From NCBI GenBank assembly GCA_963784895.1, contig CAWATM010000019.1:48563-112562 (forward strand): a DNA stretch of 64,000 nt. The letters run 5' to 3'. This DNA comes from Gaiellasilicea sp963784895 (GTDB lineage: Bacteria > Actinomycetota > Thermoleophilia > Gaiellales > Gaiellaceae). Made by a program: the position numbers and the translations under genes. Below are positions 33,438 to 41,828 of this stretch, one piece after another (the first letter of the stretch is position 1; every line of letters begins with the position of its first letter). Under the pieces are notes generated by a model that searched no databases, had not been told where the DNA came from, and was given only the letters and a program-made list of their open reading frames with translations.

Positions 33438-33626
33438 CCGCCCGGCAACACGGTACGGCCGCCTCGCGGGCTACGATTCGGTTGCCGGAAGGCACTATCC
33501 CCGAACGGGTGCGCTCGTCAAGACGGCTTCGGCCCGGGCGCACAGGCCGCCACCAGTCGGCGGGAGAAACTTCCGGCTGAATCCGAAACAGCTCACATTC
33601 AGCCGGAAAGGAACCCCGACACCACC
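33438..33626 (+). promoter_or_regulatory. htpX leader with 12-bp inverted repeat
   Basis: TTCCGGCTGAAT (33571-33582) and its exact complement (33597-33608) are separated by 14 bases. The right arm ends against AAGGAA (33608-33613), the likely ribosome site, 13 bases before the ATG. It could be an operator or an RNA hairpin that limits ribosome access. It does not match CIRCE or the HspR-type site. Confidence 0.6.
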
Positions 33627-34511
33627 ATGTCGATCACGCAAACCAAGTTCGCAACACAGGCCCGGACCTGGATCATCCTCTCGGGCCTCATGGCCCTCTT
33701 CATCGGGCTCGGCTACGTCTTCGGCGGGTCGGCCGGCCTGATCCTGTTCGCCGGGATCGCGATCGTCTTCAACCTCGTCATGTTCTGGTACTCGGACAAG
33801 CTCGCCCTGAAGGCGAGCAAGGCGCGTCCGGTCGAGCAGAGCGAGGCGCCCGAGCTCTACCGTGACATCGAGGAGATCGCCGGCCGCGCCGGTGTGCCGA
33901 TGCCGCGCGTCTACCTGATCCCGTCCGAGCAGCCGAACGCGTTCGCGACCGGCCGCAGCCCGAAGAAGGCCGTCGTCGCGGTCACGGAGGGCCTCCTCCG
34001 CTACCTGCCGCGTGACCAGGTGAAGGGCGTGCTCGCGCACGAGATGGCCCACATCGCCAACCGCGACATCCTCGTGATGACGATCGCGGCGATGATCGGC
34101 GCTGCGATCTCCGCGATCGCAAACATCCTGCAGTTTTCGATGTTCTTCGGCGGCGGGGACGACGAGGACAACAACCCGCTCGGGATCATCGGCGTCCTCG
34201 TCGCGGTCATCGTTGCGCCGCTCGCTGCGATGATCCTGCAGCTGGCCGTCTCGCGGCAGCGCGAGTACCTGGCCGACGCGACCGCGGCCGGCTACCTCGG
34301 CGAGGGCCGTCCGTTGGCGGAGGCGCTCGGGACGCTGCAGCGTGGCGTCGAGGCGGTGCCGATGAACGTGAATCCGGCGACCGAGGCGCTCTACATCGCA
34401 AACCCGCTCAGCAAGCGAGGCCTGACGGCGATGTTCTCGACGCACCCGCCGATGGAGGAGCGGATCCGCCGCCTGCAGGCGCTCGACGCCGCGGCTGGGA
34501 TCCACTACTAG
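33627..34511 (+). CDS. htpX: HtpX-type membrane zinc protease (M48)
   Basis: Integral membrane metalloprotease for quality control of membrane proteins. 294 residues: two N-terminal membrane segments (TWIILSGLMALFIGLGYVFGG and AGLILFAGIAIVFNLVMFWY), zinc motif HEMAH at residues 138-142 in KGVLAHEMAHIANRD, a second pair of hydrophobic segments, and the third zinc ligand E213 in REYLADATAA. The C-terminal STHPPMEERIRRL is typical. The long leader with its inverted repeat suggests stress-responsive control. Confidence 0.95.
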   Translation: MSITQTKFATQARTWIILSGLMALFIGLGYVFGGSAGLILFAGIAIVFNLVMFWYSDKLALKASKARPVEQSEAPELYRDIEEIAGRAGVPMPRVYLIPSEQPNAFATGRSPKKAVVAVTEGLLRYLPRDQVKGVLAHEMAHIANRDILVMTIAAMIGAAISAIANILQFSMFFGGGDDEDNNPLGIIGVLVAVIVAPLAAMILQLAVSRQREYLADATAAGYLGEGRPLAEALGTLQRGVEAVPMNVNPATEALYIANPLSKRGLTAMFSTHPPMEERIRRLQALDAAAGIHY

Positions 34512-34515
34512 AGGA

Positions 34516-34716
34516 TTGCGCCGGCGCGGCTTCTGGCGGCGGATCAAGCGGGCTCTCGGGCTCGCGCCGCCGGAGCCGCCCGCCGCACCTCCCGACGAGG
34601 AGCCGTCGCTCGTGTCGGCAGGCCCTCCCCGGCGTCCGCTCGGGAGCAGCGGCGTCGCGCTCGAGCTCCCCGAGGAGCCGAACGACGTCGACGCTCGCGG
34701 GCGCGAGGCTTCCTAG
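34516..34716 (+). CDS. Short basic/proline-rich protein, uncertain
   Basis: A possible 66-residue product from a TTG 4 bases after the htpX stop. It starts with a strongly basic amphipathic stretch (RRRGFWRRIKRALGLAPP) and continues as a Pro/Glu/Ala-rich, probably disordered tail. GAGGA lies too close to the TTG for a good ribosome site, and no family is recognised. It may be a short peptide co-expressed with htpX or a chance frame. Confidence 0.35.
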   Translation: MRRRGFWRRIKRALGLAPPEPPAAPPDEEPSLVSAGPPRRPLGSSGVALELPEEPNDVDARGREAS

Positions 34717-34856
34717 GAGGTTGGGCGGACAGCCGGCCGAACCGACACTGGCCCCGGGATCGCGGACGCCGACTTTGACGTGTCGAAGACGACACGCGTC
34801 CAGTCCCACCCGACCTCCGATGGAGGCGACCGTACCAGGGTGGCGAATGCCTACCC
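34717..34856. other. Spacer before the methyltransferase gene
   Basis: It contains a 7-bp stem CGTGTCG/CGACACG with an AAGA loop (34779-34796). An outer pairing of about 10 bases near 34716-34725 and 34808-34818 includes one G-T pair. It is probably a terminator or processing structure. Confidence 0.35.
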
Positions 34857-35960
34857 GTGGGCTTGACGCAGACCCAGCTCTACGGCGAGCTCGACCTCGC
34901 GCTCTCCTGGTCCGAGCGGGAACTGCCGGAGCGCGAGCGGACGAAGCACGTCCACCGGCTCCATCCCTATCTCGGCAAGTTCGTCCCGCAGCTCGTCGAG
35001 GCGCTGCTGGAGCGGTACGTCCGTCCCGGCGGCCGCGTGCTCGATCCGTTCGCCGGCTCGGGAACGACCCTCGTCCAGGCGCTCGAGTCCGGTTACGGCG
35101 CAGTCGGTGTCGACATCGCCGCCTTCAACGCGCTCCTGATCTCCGTCAAGACGCGCGAGCACGAGCTCGAGAAGCTCGCAGCGGACGTCCGCGACGTCGC
35201 CGGGCGCCTCGGGGCGTCGAGCGAGGCCCCGACCGGGTTCGTGCGCGACTGGTTCGCGCCGCAGGCGGCCGCCGAACTGCTCCACTTCCGCTCGCTGCTC
35301 GCGGAATACACGAGCCAGGATGTGCTGCGGATCGTGCTCGCACGCGCGGCGCGCTCCGCCCGGCTGACGACGCACTTCGATCTCGACTTCCCGCGGGCGC
35401 CACAGCTGGGCGAGTACTGGTGCCACAAGCACCGGCGTACCTGCCGGCCGGTCGACAGCGCCGCGAAGTTCCTGACGCGCTACCTGGCCGACACCGCCGC
35501 CAGGATCGCGGCGTTCGCGTCCGTGCGCGACCCGCGTCGTGCCGCAGTCGTCCTGCACGGAGACGCGCGCGAGCTCGAGCTCGGCGGCCCATACGACGGG
35601 GTCATCACCTCGCCGCCCTACCCGGGGCTGATCGACTACCACGAGCAGCACCGCTACGCGTACGAGCTGCTCGGCCTCGACGACCGGCGGGAGCGGGAGC
35701 TCGGCGCGGCCGCGCGGGGAACGAGCAAGGCCGCGATCGAGGAGTACGTCGCCGGAATCGCGGCCGTGCTGGCGCGATCGAAAGCCGCATTGCGCCGCGG
35801 CGCCCCCGTCTGCATCGTCGTCAACGACCGGCGTGAGCTCTATCCGGAGATCCTCGGGCGCGCGGGCTTGAGGCTCGACGAGCGGCTCGAGCGGCACGTC
35901 AACCGGCGGACCGGCCGGCGCGCAGGCGAGTACTACGAATCGATCCTGATCTGTCGCTGA
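34857..35960 (+). CDS. Orphan DNA methyltransferase (TSPPY type)
   Basis: A 367-residue SAM-dependent DNA methyltransferase acting on an exocyclic amino group. The SAM loop LDPFAGSGTTLVQALESGYGAVGVDI comes first (about residue 62). The catalytic motif reads TSPPYPGLIDYHEQHRYAYELLGL (about residue 250), a form common in N4-cytosine and some N6-adenine enzymes. The conserved start SERELPERERTKHVHRLHPYLGKFVP is seen in orphan, restriction-less enzymes. No restriction gene is near; it lies next to comM-dprA. Start GTG 34857, with TTG 34863 as alternative. The target sequence cannot be deduced. Confidence 0.85.
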   Translation: MGLTQTQLYGELDLALSWSERELPERERTKHVHRLHPYLGKFVPQLVEALLERYVRPGGRVLDPFAGSGTTLVQALESGYGAVGVDIAAFNALLISVKTREHELEKLAADVRDVAGRLGASSEAPTGFVRDWFAPQAAAELLHFRSLLAEYTSQDVLRIVLARAARSARLTTHFDLDFPRAPQLGEYWCHKHRRTCRPVDSAAKFLTRYLADTAARIAAFASVRDPRRAAVVLHGDARELELGGPYDGVITSPPYPGLIDYHEQHRYAYELLGLDDRRERELGAAARGTSKAAIEEYVAGIAAVLARSKAALRRGAPVCIVVNDRRELYPEILGRAGLRLDERLERHVNRRTGRRAGEYYESILICR

Positions 35961-35983
35961 ATTGTGAGTTTCAACCCGTAGCG

Positions 35984-35998
35984 CCGACGTAGCGTCGG
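35984..35998. promoter_or_regulatory. Palindrome centred on the comM -10 box
   Basis: CCGACG-TAG-CGTCGG. The -10 box TAGCGT (35990-35995) overlaps the centre and right arm, and the GTG of comM starts 7 bases after the box. A repressor bound here would block the promoter. Confidence 0.5.
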
Positions 35999-36002
35999 AG
36001 GA

Positions 36003-37457
36003 GTGCTTGCGCGCTCCGTCACCCATGCGCTCGTCGGCCTCGAGCCGCGCCGGGTCGAGGTCGAGGCGCACATCGACTCCGGGCTCCCGGGCTTCGCGAT
36101 CGTCGGCCTCGCCGATCGTGCCTGTGCCGAGGCGAAGCACCGTGTGCGGAGCGGGATCGGGTCGGCCAGCCTCGAGTGGCCGCTGAAGCGGATCACCGTC
36201 AACCTCGCGCCGGCCGGCCTGCGCAAGGAGGGCTCCGGCTTCGACCTCTCGATCGCGCTCGCGATCCTCGCCGCGTCGCGGCAGATTCCGGCCTTGCAGC
36301 TCGCCGAGCACGCCTCGGTCGGCGAGTTGGCGCTCGACGGCCGCGTCCGGCCCGTGCGCGGCGCGTTCGCGGTGGCCGAAGGAGCGCGGCGGGCCGGGCT
36401 CGAACGGATCCTCTGCGCAGCCGAGTCGGCCTGCGAGGCCGAGCTCGGCGGGGTCGAGGCGATCCCGGTGCGGCACCTTGCCGAAGCGGTCGCGTATCTG
36501 CGCGGCGAGCTGCGCCCGCCGCCGGCGGAGCCGCCCGACGAGGAAGCCGAGCCCGATCCGCCCGACCTTGCGGACGTCCGCGGCCAGGAACGCGCACGCC
36601 GTGCGCTCGAGCTGGCAGCCGCGGGTGCGCACAATCTGCTGCTCGCCGGGCCGCCGGGAACGGGAAAGACGATGCTCGGAAGGCGGCTGCCGTCGATCCT
36701 GCCGCCGCTCGAGCCGCGCGAGGCGCTCGAGGTGATGCGGATTCACTCCGTCGCGGGCGTGCTGCCACCAGAGCGGCCGCTGATCACGCGACGTCCCTTC
36801 CGGGCGCCACACCACAGCGCGTCGACGGCTGCGATCGTCGGTGGCGGTTCGGGGCCGCGGCCGGGTGAGGCGAGCCTTGCGCATCGAGGAGTGCTCTTGC
36901 TGGACGAGCTGCCCGAGTTCCAACGACCGGCGCTCGAGGCACTCCGCCAACCGCTCGAGGACGGTGTCGTCTCGATCGCGCGGGTACAAGGGCAAGCGCT
37001 CTTCCCGGCCCGCTTTCAGCTGGTCGCGACGATGAACCTCTGCCCGTGCGCGGGGCGTGGCGACCCGGCTGCGGAGTGCTCCTGCTCGCCCCAGCGGCTG
37101 GCGGCGTTCCGCGACAAGCTCTCGCGGGCGCTGCTGGATCGCTTCGATCTCGTTGTCACCGTGCCGCGCTCGCGCGCGGTGGAGCTGGCCGCGGGCCCGT
37201 CGGAGTCGTCGGCGCCGGTGCGGGCTCGAGTCGCCGACGGGCGGGCGCGCCTCGACGCCACGCCGCTGCGGCGAACCGCCGAGGCCGACGAGCTCTTGAG
37301 CCGTGCGGTCGAACGGCTACCGCTCTCCGGGCGTGGCCGCGCCCGCGTCGCCCGGGTGGCACGGACTGCGGCCGCGCTCGCCGGTGTCGAGGCCGTGCAT
37401 CCCGAGCATGTGGCCGAGGCGCTCGCGTACCGTTCGCCGAAGGAGCTGGCCACGTGA
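36003..37457 (+). CDS. comM: ComM/YifB AAA+ helicase-like protein
   Basis: Mg-chelatase-like AAA+ protein; ComM promotes branch migration during natural transformation. 484 residues: the N-terminal Lon-protease-like fold (VEAHIDSGLPGFAIVGLADRACAEAKHRVRS, TVNLAPAGLRKEGSGFDLSIALAIL), then Walker A AGPPGTGKTMLGRRLPSILPP, Walker B LLDELPEFQR, and the cysteines of MNLCPCAGRGDPAAECSCSP. The start is GTG with a palindromic promoter. It overlaps dprA (GTGA), so the two competence/recombination factors are coupled. Confidence 0.95.
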   Translation: MLARSVTHALVGLEPRRVEVEAHIDSGLPGFAIVGLADRACAEAKHRVRSGIGSASLEWPLKRITVNLAPAGLRKEGSGFDLSIALAILAASRQIPALQLAEHASVGELALDGRVRPVRGAFAVAEGARRAGLERILCAAESACEAELGGVEAIPVRHLAEAVAYLRGELRPPPAEPPDEEAEPDPPDLADVRGQERARRALELAAAGAHNLLLAGPPGTGKTMLGRRLPSILPPLEPREALEVMRIHSVAGVLPPERPLITRRPFRAPHHSASTAAIVGGGSGPRPGEASLAHRGVLLLDELPEFQRPALEALRQPLEDGVVSIARVQGQALFPARFQLVATMNLCPCAGRGDPAAECSCSPQRLAAFRDKLSRALLDRFDLVVTVPRSRAVELAAGPSESSAPVRARVADGRARLDATPLRRTAEADELLSRAVERLPLSGRGRARVARVARTAAALAGVEAVHPEHVAEALAYRSPKELAT

Positions 37458-38437
37458 ACGAGTTGGCGCTCGCCTCCTTCGCCGCGGCTACGGACGCGCA
37501 TCTCGTCGGCGAGCCGCGCGGGTCCCGCTTCGCGGCCTTCAAAGCGCGGTTCGACGCGCCGGCCGAGCTGGCGCGGCTCGGTGCGCTCGGCTTCCGCTTC
37601 CTCGCCCGCTCCGATCCCGACTTCCCGCAGCTCCTGCGCGCGATCCACGACCCACCGCCCGGCCTCTTCCTCCGCGGCGAGGGCGAGCTCGAGCTGCTGT
37701 CGCGTCCGGCGATCGCGATCGTCGGCGCGCGTGCGTGCTCGGCCTACGGACGCCAAGTCGCTCGTGGCCTCGGCCGCGACCTGGCGGCCGCCGGTCTCGT
37801 CGTCGTCAGCGGCCTCGCCCGCGGCGTCGACGCGGAGTCGCACCGAGGCGCACTCGAGGCCGCCGGGGTGACCATTGCGGTGCTCGGCTGCGGCATCGAC
37901 CGCGACTACCCAGCCGCACACCGTGAGCTGGCGAAGCAGGTCGCGGCGTCAGGGCTCATCGTTGCCGAGTACGCGCCGGGGGTCGAGCCCGCCCCGTGGC
38001 GGTTTCCGGCCCGCAACCGGATCGTGGCCGGCCTCTGCGCCTCCACGGTCGTCGTCGAGGCTCGCGAACGGAGCGGCGCCCTCATCACCGCCGACTTCGC
38101 GCTCGAGGAGGGTCGAGAGGTGTTTGCCGTTCCGGGTGAGATCACGTCGGTGCTCTCGGCCGGCTCGAACGCACTGCTGCGGCTCGGCGCAACGCCGCTG
38201 ACCGGCGCCGCGGACGTGCTCGAGAGCTACGGGCTCAGGGCCGTCGCCGCCGACCCGCCCGATCTCGGTGAGACTGCAGCCGGCGTGCTGGAGCGGATCC
38301 GCGACGGAGCCGCGGGCGCCGATGAGTTGTGCCGCGCAACCGGTCTCGCCGCGGGTGAGCTGGCGGTTGTGCTGACCGAGCTCGAGCTGGCCGGGGCGAT
38401 CAACGAGGAGGACGGTGTCTTTCGGGCAGCCAGCTAG
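37454..38437 (+). CDS. dprA: DNA-processing protein DprA
   Basis: Loads RecA on incoming single-stranded DNA in transformation. 327 residues: the Rossmann-like core AIAIVGARACSAYGRQVARGLGRDLAAAGLVVVSGLARGVDAESHRGAL, then CGIDRDYPAAHRELAKQVA and FPARNRIVAGL, ERSGALITADFALEEGREVFAVPGE, and a C-terminal winged helix (LCRATGLAAGELAVVLTELELAGAI). GTG 37454 overlaps the comM stop. Its TAG stop begins the next gene's -10 box. Confidence 0.96.
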   Translation: MNELALASFAAATDAHLVGEPRGSRFAAFKARFDAPAELARLGALGFRFLARSDPDFPQLLRAIHDPPPGLFLRGEGELELLSRPAIAIVGARACSAYGRQVARGLGRDLAAAGLVVVSGLARGVDAESHRGALEAAGVTIAVLGCGIDRDYPAAHRELAKQVAASGLIVAEYAPGVEPAPWRFPARNRIVAGLCASTVVVEARERSGALITADFALEEGREVFAVPGEITSVLSAGSNALLRLGATPLTGAADVLESYGLRAVAADPPDLGETAAGVLERIRDGAAGADELCRATGLAAGELAVVLTELELAGAINEEDGVFRAAS

Positions 38438-38440
38438 CAT
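38435..38440 (+). promoter_or_regulatory. -10 box TAGCAT fused to the dprA stop codon
   Basis: Begins with the dprA TAG and ends 6 bases before the GTG of the decayed oxidoreductase, whose promoter thus still looks intact. Confidence 0.45.
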
Positions 38441-38446
38441 CGCCGC

Positions 38447-39206
38447 GTGGCCGACTCCTTCTGGCTCTCCGAGCCTGCTCCGATGCTCCCAGCTCGGCCG
38501 CTGGCCGACCCGGCCGACGTCGAGATCGTCGGGGGCGGCATCACCGGCGTCTCCGCCGCGTTGGCCCTGGCTCGTAAGGGGAAGCACGTCCGGCTGCATG
38601 AAGCGCGCGCGATCGCCTCCGGCGCCAGCGGTCGCAACGGCGGGTTTGCCCTGCGCGGCGGGGCGATGGCCTACGACAGCGCGCGCGAGTGGCTCGGCCG
38701 TGGCGCGGCTGCGGACTACTGGCGGCTGACAGAGGCGTACGTCGACCGGATGGCGGAGCTCGGGGGCGACGCGATCCGGCGGACGGGAAGCCTTCGGCTG
38801 GCCGGAGACGACGAGTGCGGCGAGCTGCGGGCGGAGTACGAAGCGACCCGCCAACGGCTCGGGCAGCCCCTCCCGCCACTCGGCGGCGAAGCCGTCCTCG
38901 CGCAGAGTTCACGGCGGAGGAGGCGACGACGGAGCGGATCCAGGGTGCACTGGACAGCTTCGCGGAGACGCTGCTCGGGCGGAAGCCGACGGTCACGCAT
39001 CGCTGGTCGGGCGTGTTCGGGCTCGTGCCCGACCTGATGCCGGTCGTCGGTGCTCACCCCGGCCGCGACGGCCTCTGGGTCGCAGGCGGCTACTCCGGCC
39101 GCGGGAACGTCCTCGGCCTGATGTGCGGCGAGCTCGTTGCGCAGGCGATCTGCGGTGAGCCGCACCCGTCCTCGAGCGGATGGATCCTGCTCGCCTCGTC
39201 GCCTAG
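38447..39206 (+). pseudogene. FAD-dependent oxidoreductase (DAO family), decayed
   Basis: The N-terminal FAD site is intact (VEIVGGGITGVSAALALARKGKHVRLHEAR, ASGRNGGFALRGG). After about residue 152 (LGGEAVLAQ) the frame jumps to RAEFTAEEATTERIQGALDSF and the C-terminal part HRWSGVFGLVPDLMPVVG...LWVAGGYSGRGNVLGLMCGELVAQAI. The middle substrate-binding region, on the order of 100-200 residues in related enzymes, is missing. A second slip near 39165 lacks one C of a C-run; correcting it gives PVLERMDPARLVA and the stop TAG at 39204-39206. A large deletion plus two frame changes indicate a pseudogene. The substrate is unknown. Confidence 0.85.
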
Positions 39207-40135
39207 AGGTCGATCCGGGTCAGCTCGAGCGCGTCCGCCCGCTCGTAGGCGGCGATCGCGATCGCCAGATCCTGGATCGCGAGCCCGGTCGAGTCGAAGA
39301 TCGTGATCTCGTCCTCCGAGCGTCGACCGTCTGCCTCTCCGGTCAGCACCAGGCCGAGCTCGGTCACGTCGGCACGCGCGATCGCGCCGGCCGCGACCGC
39401 GGCCGCCAGCTCGCCGCCGTGGCTCGCCTGCTCCCACTCGTCGCAGAAGACGCGGACGCGCCGGATCTCCTCGACGGCGATCTCGGCCTTTCCGGGCCCG
39501 TCGGCGCCCATCAGGCTGACGTGCTGCCCTGGCCGCAGCGAGCGCGGCCCGAGGAGGATCTCGCGCCCGGGTGTGACGGTGACCACGACCTCGGCGCCGA
39601 GTGCGTCAGCCTCGCTCGACGCGACGCCGACGCCGAGCTCGGCCGCCACCAGACGGCGCCGCTCCGGATCGACGTCCCAGAGCACGACGTCACGGCCGCG
39701 GGCTTTGAGGCTCCGCGCGGCCGCTCGGCCGTTGACGCCGGCCCCGATCACGGAGGCAACCCCGGCTCGTCCGAGCGTCTCCGCCGCGAGCGCCGCCGCG
39801 GCGCCGGTTCGCAACGCCGTCACGGCCCCGGCGTCGAGCAGCGCCTCGACGAGACCGGTTTCGGCGTCCGACAGCACCACGAGCCCACTCACGGTCGGCA
39901 GGCCGCGCGCAGGATTGCCGGGGAACGACGTGACCCACTTCAGCAGCGCGTGCCCGCCGCCGAGCGCCGGCATGGCCCGAAAGTCGCCCGCCGGATAGTT
40001 CGTCACGTAGAGCTTCGGTTGCATCGCCCACTCGGCGCGCGCATGCGCGACGAAGCCGGCGCGAACGGCGTCGTACGCGCGCTCGGGCGGTACGGCCGCC
40101 TCGACGTCGCGGGCCGAGAAGAAGGGTACCGCCAC
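39203..40135 (-). CDS. Ornithine cyclodeaminase / mu-crystallin family protein
   Basis: 310-residue NAD(P)-binding enzyme. The N-terminal part has KLYVTNYPAGDFRAMPALGGGHALLKWVTSFPGNPARGLPTVSGLVVLSD; the Rossmann loop is VASVIGAGVNGRAAARSLKARG, then SLMGADGPGKAEIAVE and ITIFDSTGLAIQDLA. Members act as ornithine cyclodeaminases, ketimine reductases or amino-acid dehydrogenases; the substrate cannot be told. The start at GTG 40135 is 2 bases after the pntB stop, so it is the last gene of the pnt operon. Its TAG shares CTAG with the stop of the facing pseudogene. Confidence 0.88.
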   Translation of the reverse strand: MAVPFFSARDVEAAVPPERAYDAVRAGFVAHARAEWAMQPKLYVTNYPAGDFRAMPALGGGHALLKWVTSFPGNPARGLPTVSGLVVLSDAETGLVEALLDAGAVTALRTGAAAALAAETLGRAGVASVIGAGVNGRAAARSLKARGRDVVLWDVDPERRRLVAAELGVGVASSEADALGAEVVVTVTPGREILLGPRSLRPGQHVSLMGADGPGKAEIAVEEIRRVRVFCDEWEQASHGGELAAAVAAGAIARADVTELGLVLTGEADGRRSEDEITIFDSTGLAIQDLAIAIAAYERADALELTRIDL

Positions 40136-40137
40136 GG

Positions 40138-41529
40138 CTACAGCGCTTTCAGCGCGGCGTTGACGTCCTCGAGCGCCCGCTTCGCGTCCGCGAAGAGCAT
40201 CGACGTCTTCGGGTCGTAGAAGAGCGGATTGTCGATTCCGGCGAACCCGGGGCTGAGCGAGCGCTTGACGACGACGACGCTTCCGGCGCGGTCGACGTCG
40301 ATGATCGGCATCCCGTAGATCGGGCTGCTCGGGTCGGAGCGCGCGGCCGGGTTGACGACATCGTTCGCGCCGAGGATGACGACGACGTCCGTCTGCGGCA
40401 GCTCCGGGTTGATCTCGTCCATCTCCTTCAACTGCTCGTACGGGACATCGGCCTCCGCGAGAAGGACGTTCATGTGGCCGGGCATCCGGCCGGCGACGGG
40501 GTGGATGCCGTAGAGCACGTCGATGCCCTTGTGCTCGAGCAGCTCCGCGAGCGCCCGCACGGTGTGCTGTGCCTGCGAAACCGCGAGCCCGTAACCGGGG
40601 ACGAAGACGACCTTGCGCGCGTAGGCGAGCATGATCGCGAGGTCCTCCGCCGTCGTCGCGCGGACGGTGCGGCCGTCCTCGACCGCCGCGCCGGCGCCGG
40701 CTGTCTGCACCGACCCGAAGGCCCCGAAGAGGACGTTCCCGATCGACCGGTTCATCGCCCGTCCCATCAGCAGCGTCAGCAGCGTGCCCGATGCCCCGAC
40801 GAGAGCGCCGGCGACGATGAGGACGTTGTTGTGGAGCAGGAAGCCGGCCGCGGCGGCGGCGAGCCCGGTGAAGGCGTTCAGCAGCGAGATCACGACCGGC
40901 ATGTCGGCGCCGCCGATCGGCAGCACGAAGAGGACGCCGAAGAGGAGCGCGGCGGCGATCAGCGCCACGACGAGGAGATCGCCCTCGGCCCCGGAGACGA
41001 TCAGGGCACCGAGCACGAGCGCGCACAGCAGCACGGCGCCGTTGACGAACTGCTGCCCCGGGTAGACGATCGGCCGCCCGCTGAGCAGCTCCTGCAGTTT
41101 CGCGAATGCGATTAGCGAGCCGGAGAACGAGATGCTCCCGATCAGCGCCGAGAGCAGGATCGCGATCGACTCCTCCGCGGACAGTTCACCGGGAAGCGGC
41201 GTCAGATTGTGGAACTCCGCCAGCGCGATCAGCGCGACGGCGCCGCCGCCGACCCCGTTGAAGAGGGCGACCATCTGCGGCATCGCCGTCATCTTCACCG
41301 AGCGGGCCCCGACGACCCCGATCGCGGAGCCGATCGCCATCGCCAGAGCGATCCAGACGTAGTTGCCGAGCCCGTCCTGTGCGAGCGTGACGGCGATCGC
41401 GAGTGCCATCCCCGCCGCCCCGAGTAGGTTGCCCTGGCGCGCGCGCCTGGGCGAGGAGAGAAACCGCAGTGCCAGGATGAAGGTCACGATCGTGACCAGG
41501 TAGAGCAGGTCGGTCGTCGTCTTGCTCAT
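40138..41529 (-). CDS. pntB: NAD(P) transhydrogenase subunit beta
   Basis: Membrane and NADP(H)-binding subunit of the proton-translocating transhydrogenase. 463 residues: about nine hydrophobic segments in the first 270 residues (from LLYLVTIVTFILALRFLSS), then domain III with VVFVPGYGLAVSQAQHTVRALAELL, YGIHPVAGRMPGHMNVLLAEADVPY, VVILGANDVVNPAA and PSSPIYGMPIIDVDRAGSVVVVKRSLSPGFAGIDNPLF. The ATG overlaps the pntAb stop (ATGA). It uses the proton gradient to make NADPH from NADH. Confidence 0.96.
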   Translation of the reverse strand: MSKTTTDLLYLVTIVTFILALRFLSSPRRARQGNLLGAAGMALAIAVTLAQDGLGNYVWIALAMAIGSAIGVVGARSVKMTAMPQMVALFNGVGGGAVALIALAEFHNLTPLPGELSAEESIAILLSALIGSISFSGSLIAFAKLQELLSGRPIVYPGQQFVNGAVLLCALVLGALIVSGAEGDLLVVALIAAALLFGVLFVLPIGGADMPVVISLLNAFTGLAAAAAGFLLHNNVLIVAGALVGASGTLLTLLMGRAMNRSIGNVLFGAFGSVQTAGAGAAVEDGRTVRATTAEDLAIMLAYARKVVFVPGYGLAVSQAQHTVRALAELLEHKGIDVLYGIHPVAGRMPGHMNVLLAEADVPYEQLKEMDEINPELPQTDVVVILGANDVVNPAARSDPSSPIYGMPIIDVDRAGSVVVVKRSLSPGFAGIDNPLFYDPKTSMLFADAKRALEDVNAALKAL

Positions 41530-41828
41530 TCACGCTTCCGCGGCGCGCGGCCCTTGAACATCTCGAGCATCCGGTCGGTCACGACGAAGCCGCCGACGAC
41601 GTTGGCGGTGCCGAGCACAACTGCGCAGAAGCCGACGACCATCGTCAGCGTGTCCGCGTCCGCGCGGCCGGCGACGAGGATCGCGCCGACAAGGACGATC
41701 CCGTGGATCGCGTTCGTGCCGGACATCAGCGGCGTGTGCAGCATCGTCGGCACCTTCGAGATCACTTCGATCCCGAGGAAGATCGCCAGGACGAGAATGG
41801 TCAGCTCGAAGACGAGGACGGCGTCCAC
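41526..41828 (-). CDS. pntAb: NAD(P) transhydrogenase subunit alpha part 2
   Basis: 100-residue membrane piece of the alpha subunit, encoded separately as in many actinobacteria and alphaproteobacteria. Three to four helices: LTILVLAIFLGIEVISKVP, AIHGIVLVGAILVAG and TLTMVVGFCAVVLGTANVVGGFVVTDRMLEMF. The GTG start overlaps the pntAa stop by one base, and the end overlaps pntB by four. Confidence 0.95.
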   Translation of the reverse strand: MDAVLVFELTILVLAIFLGIEVISKVPTMLHTPLMSGTNAIHGIVLVGAILVAGRADADTLTMVVGFCAVVLGTANVVGGFVVTDRMLEMFKGRAPRKRE

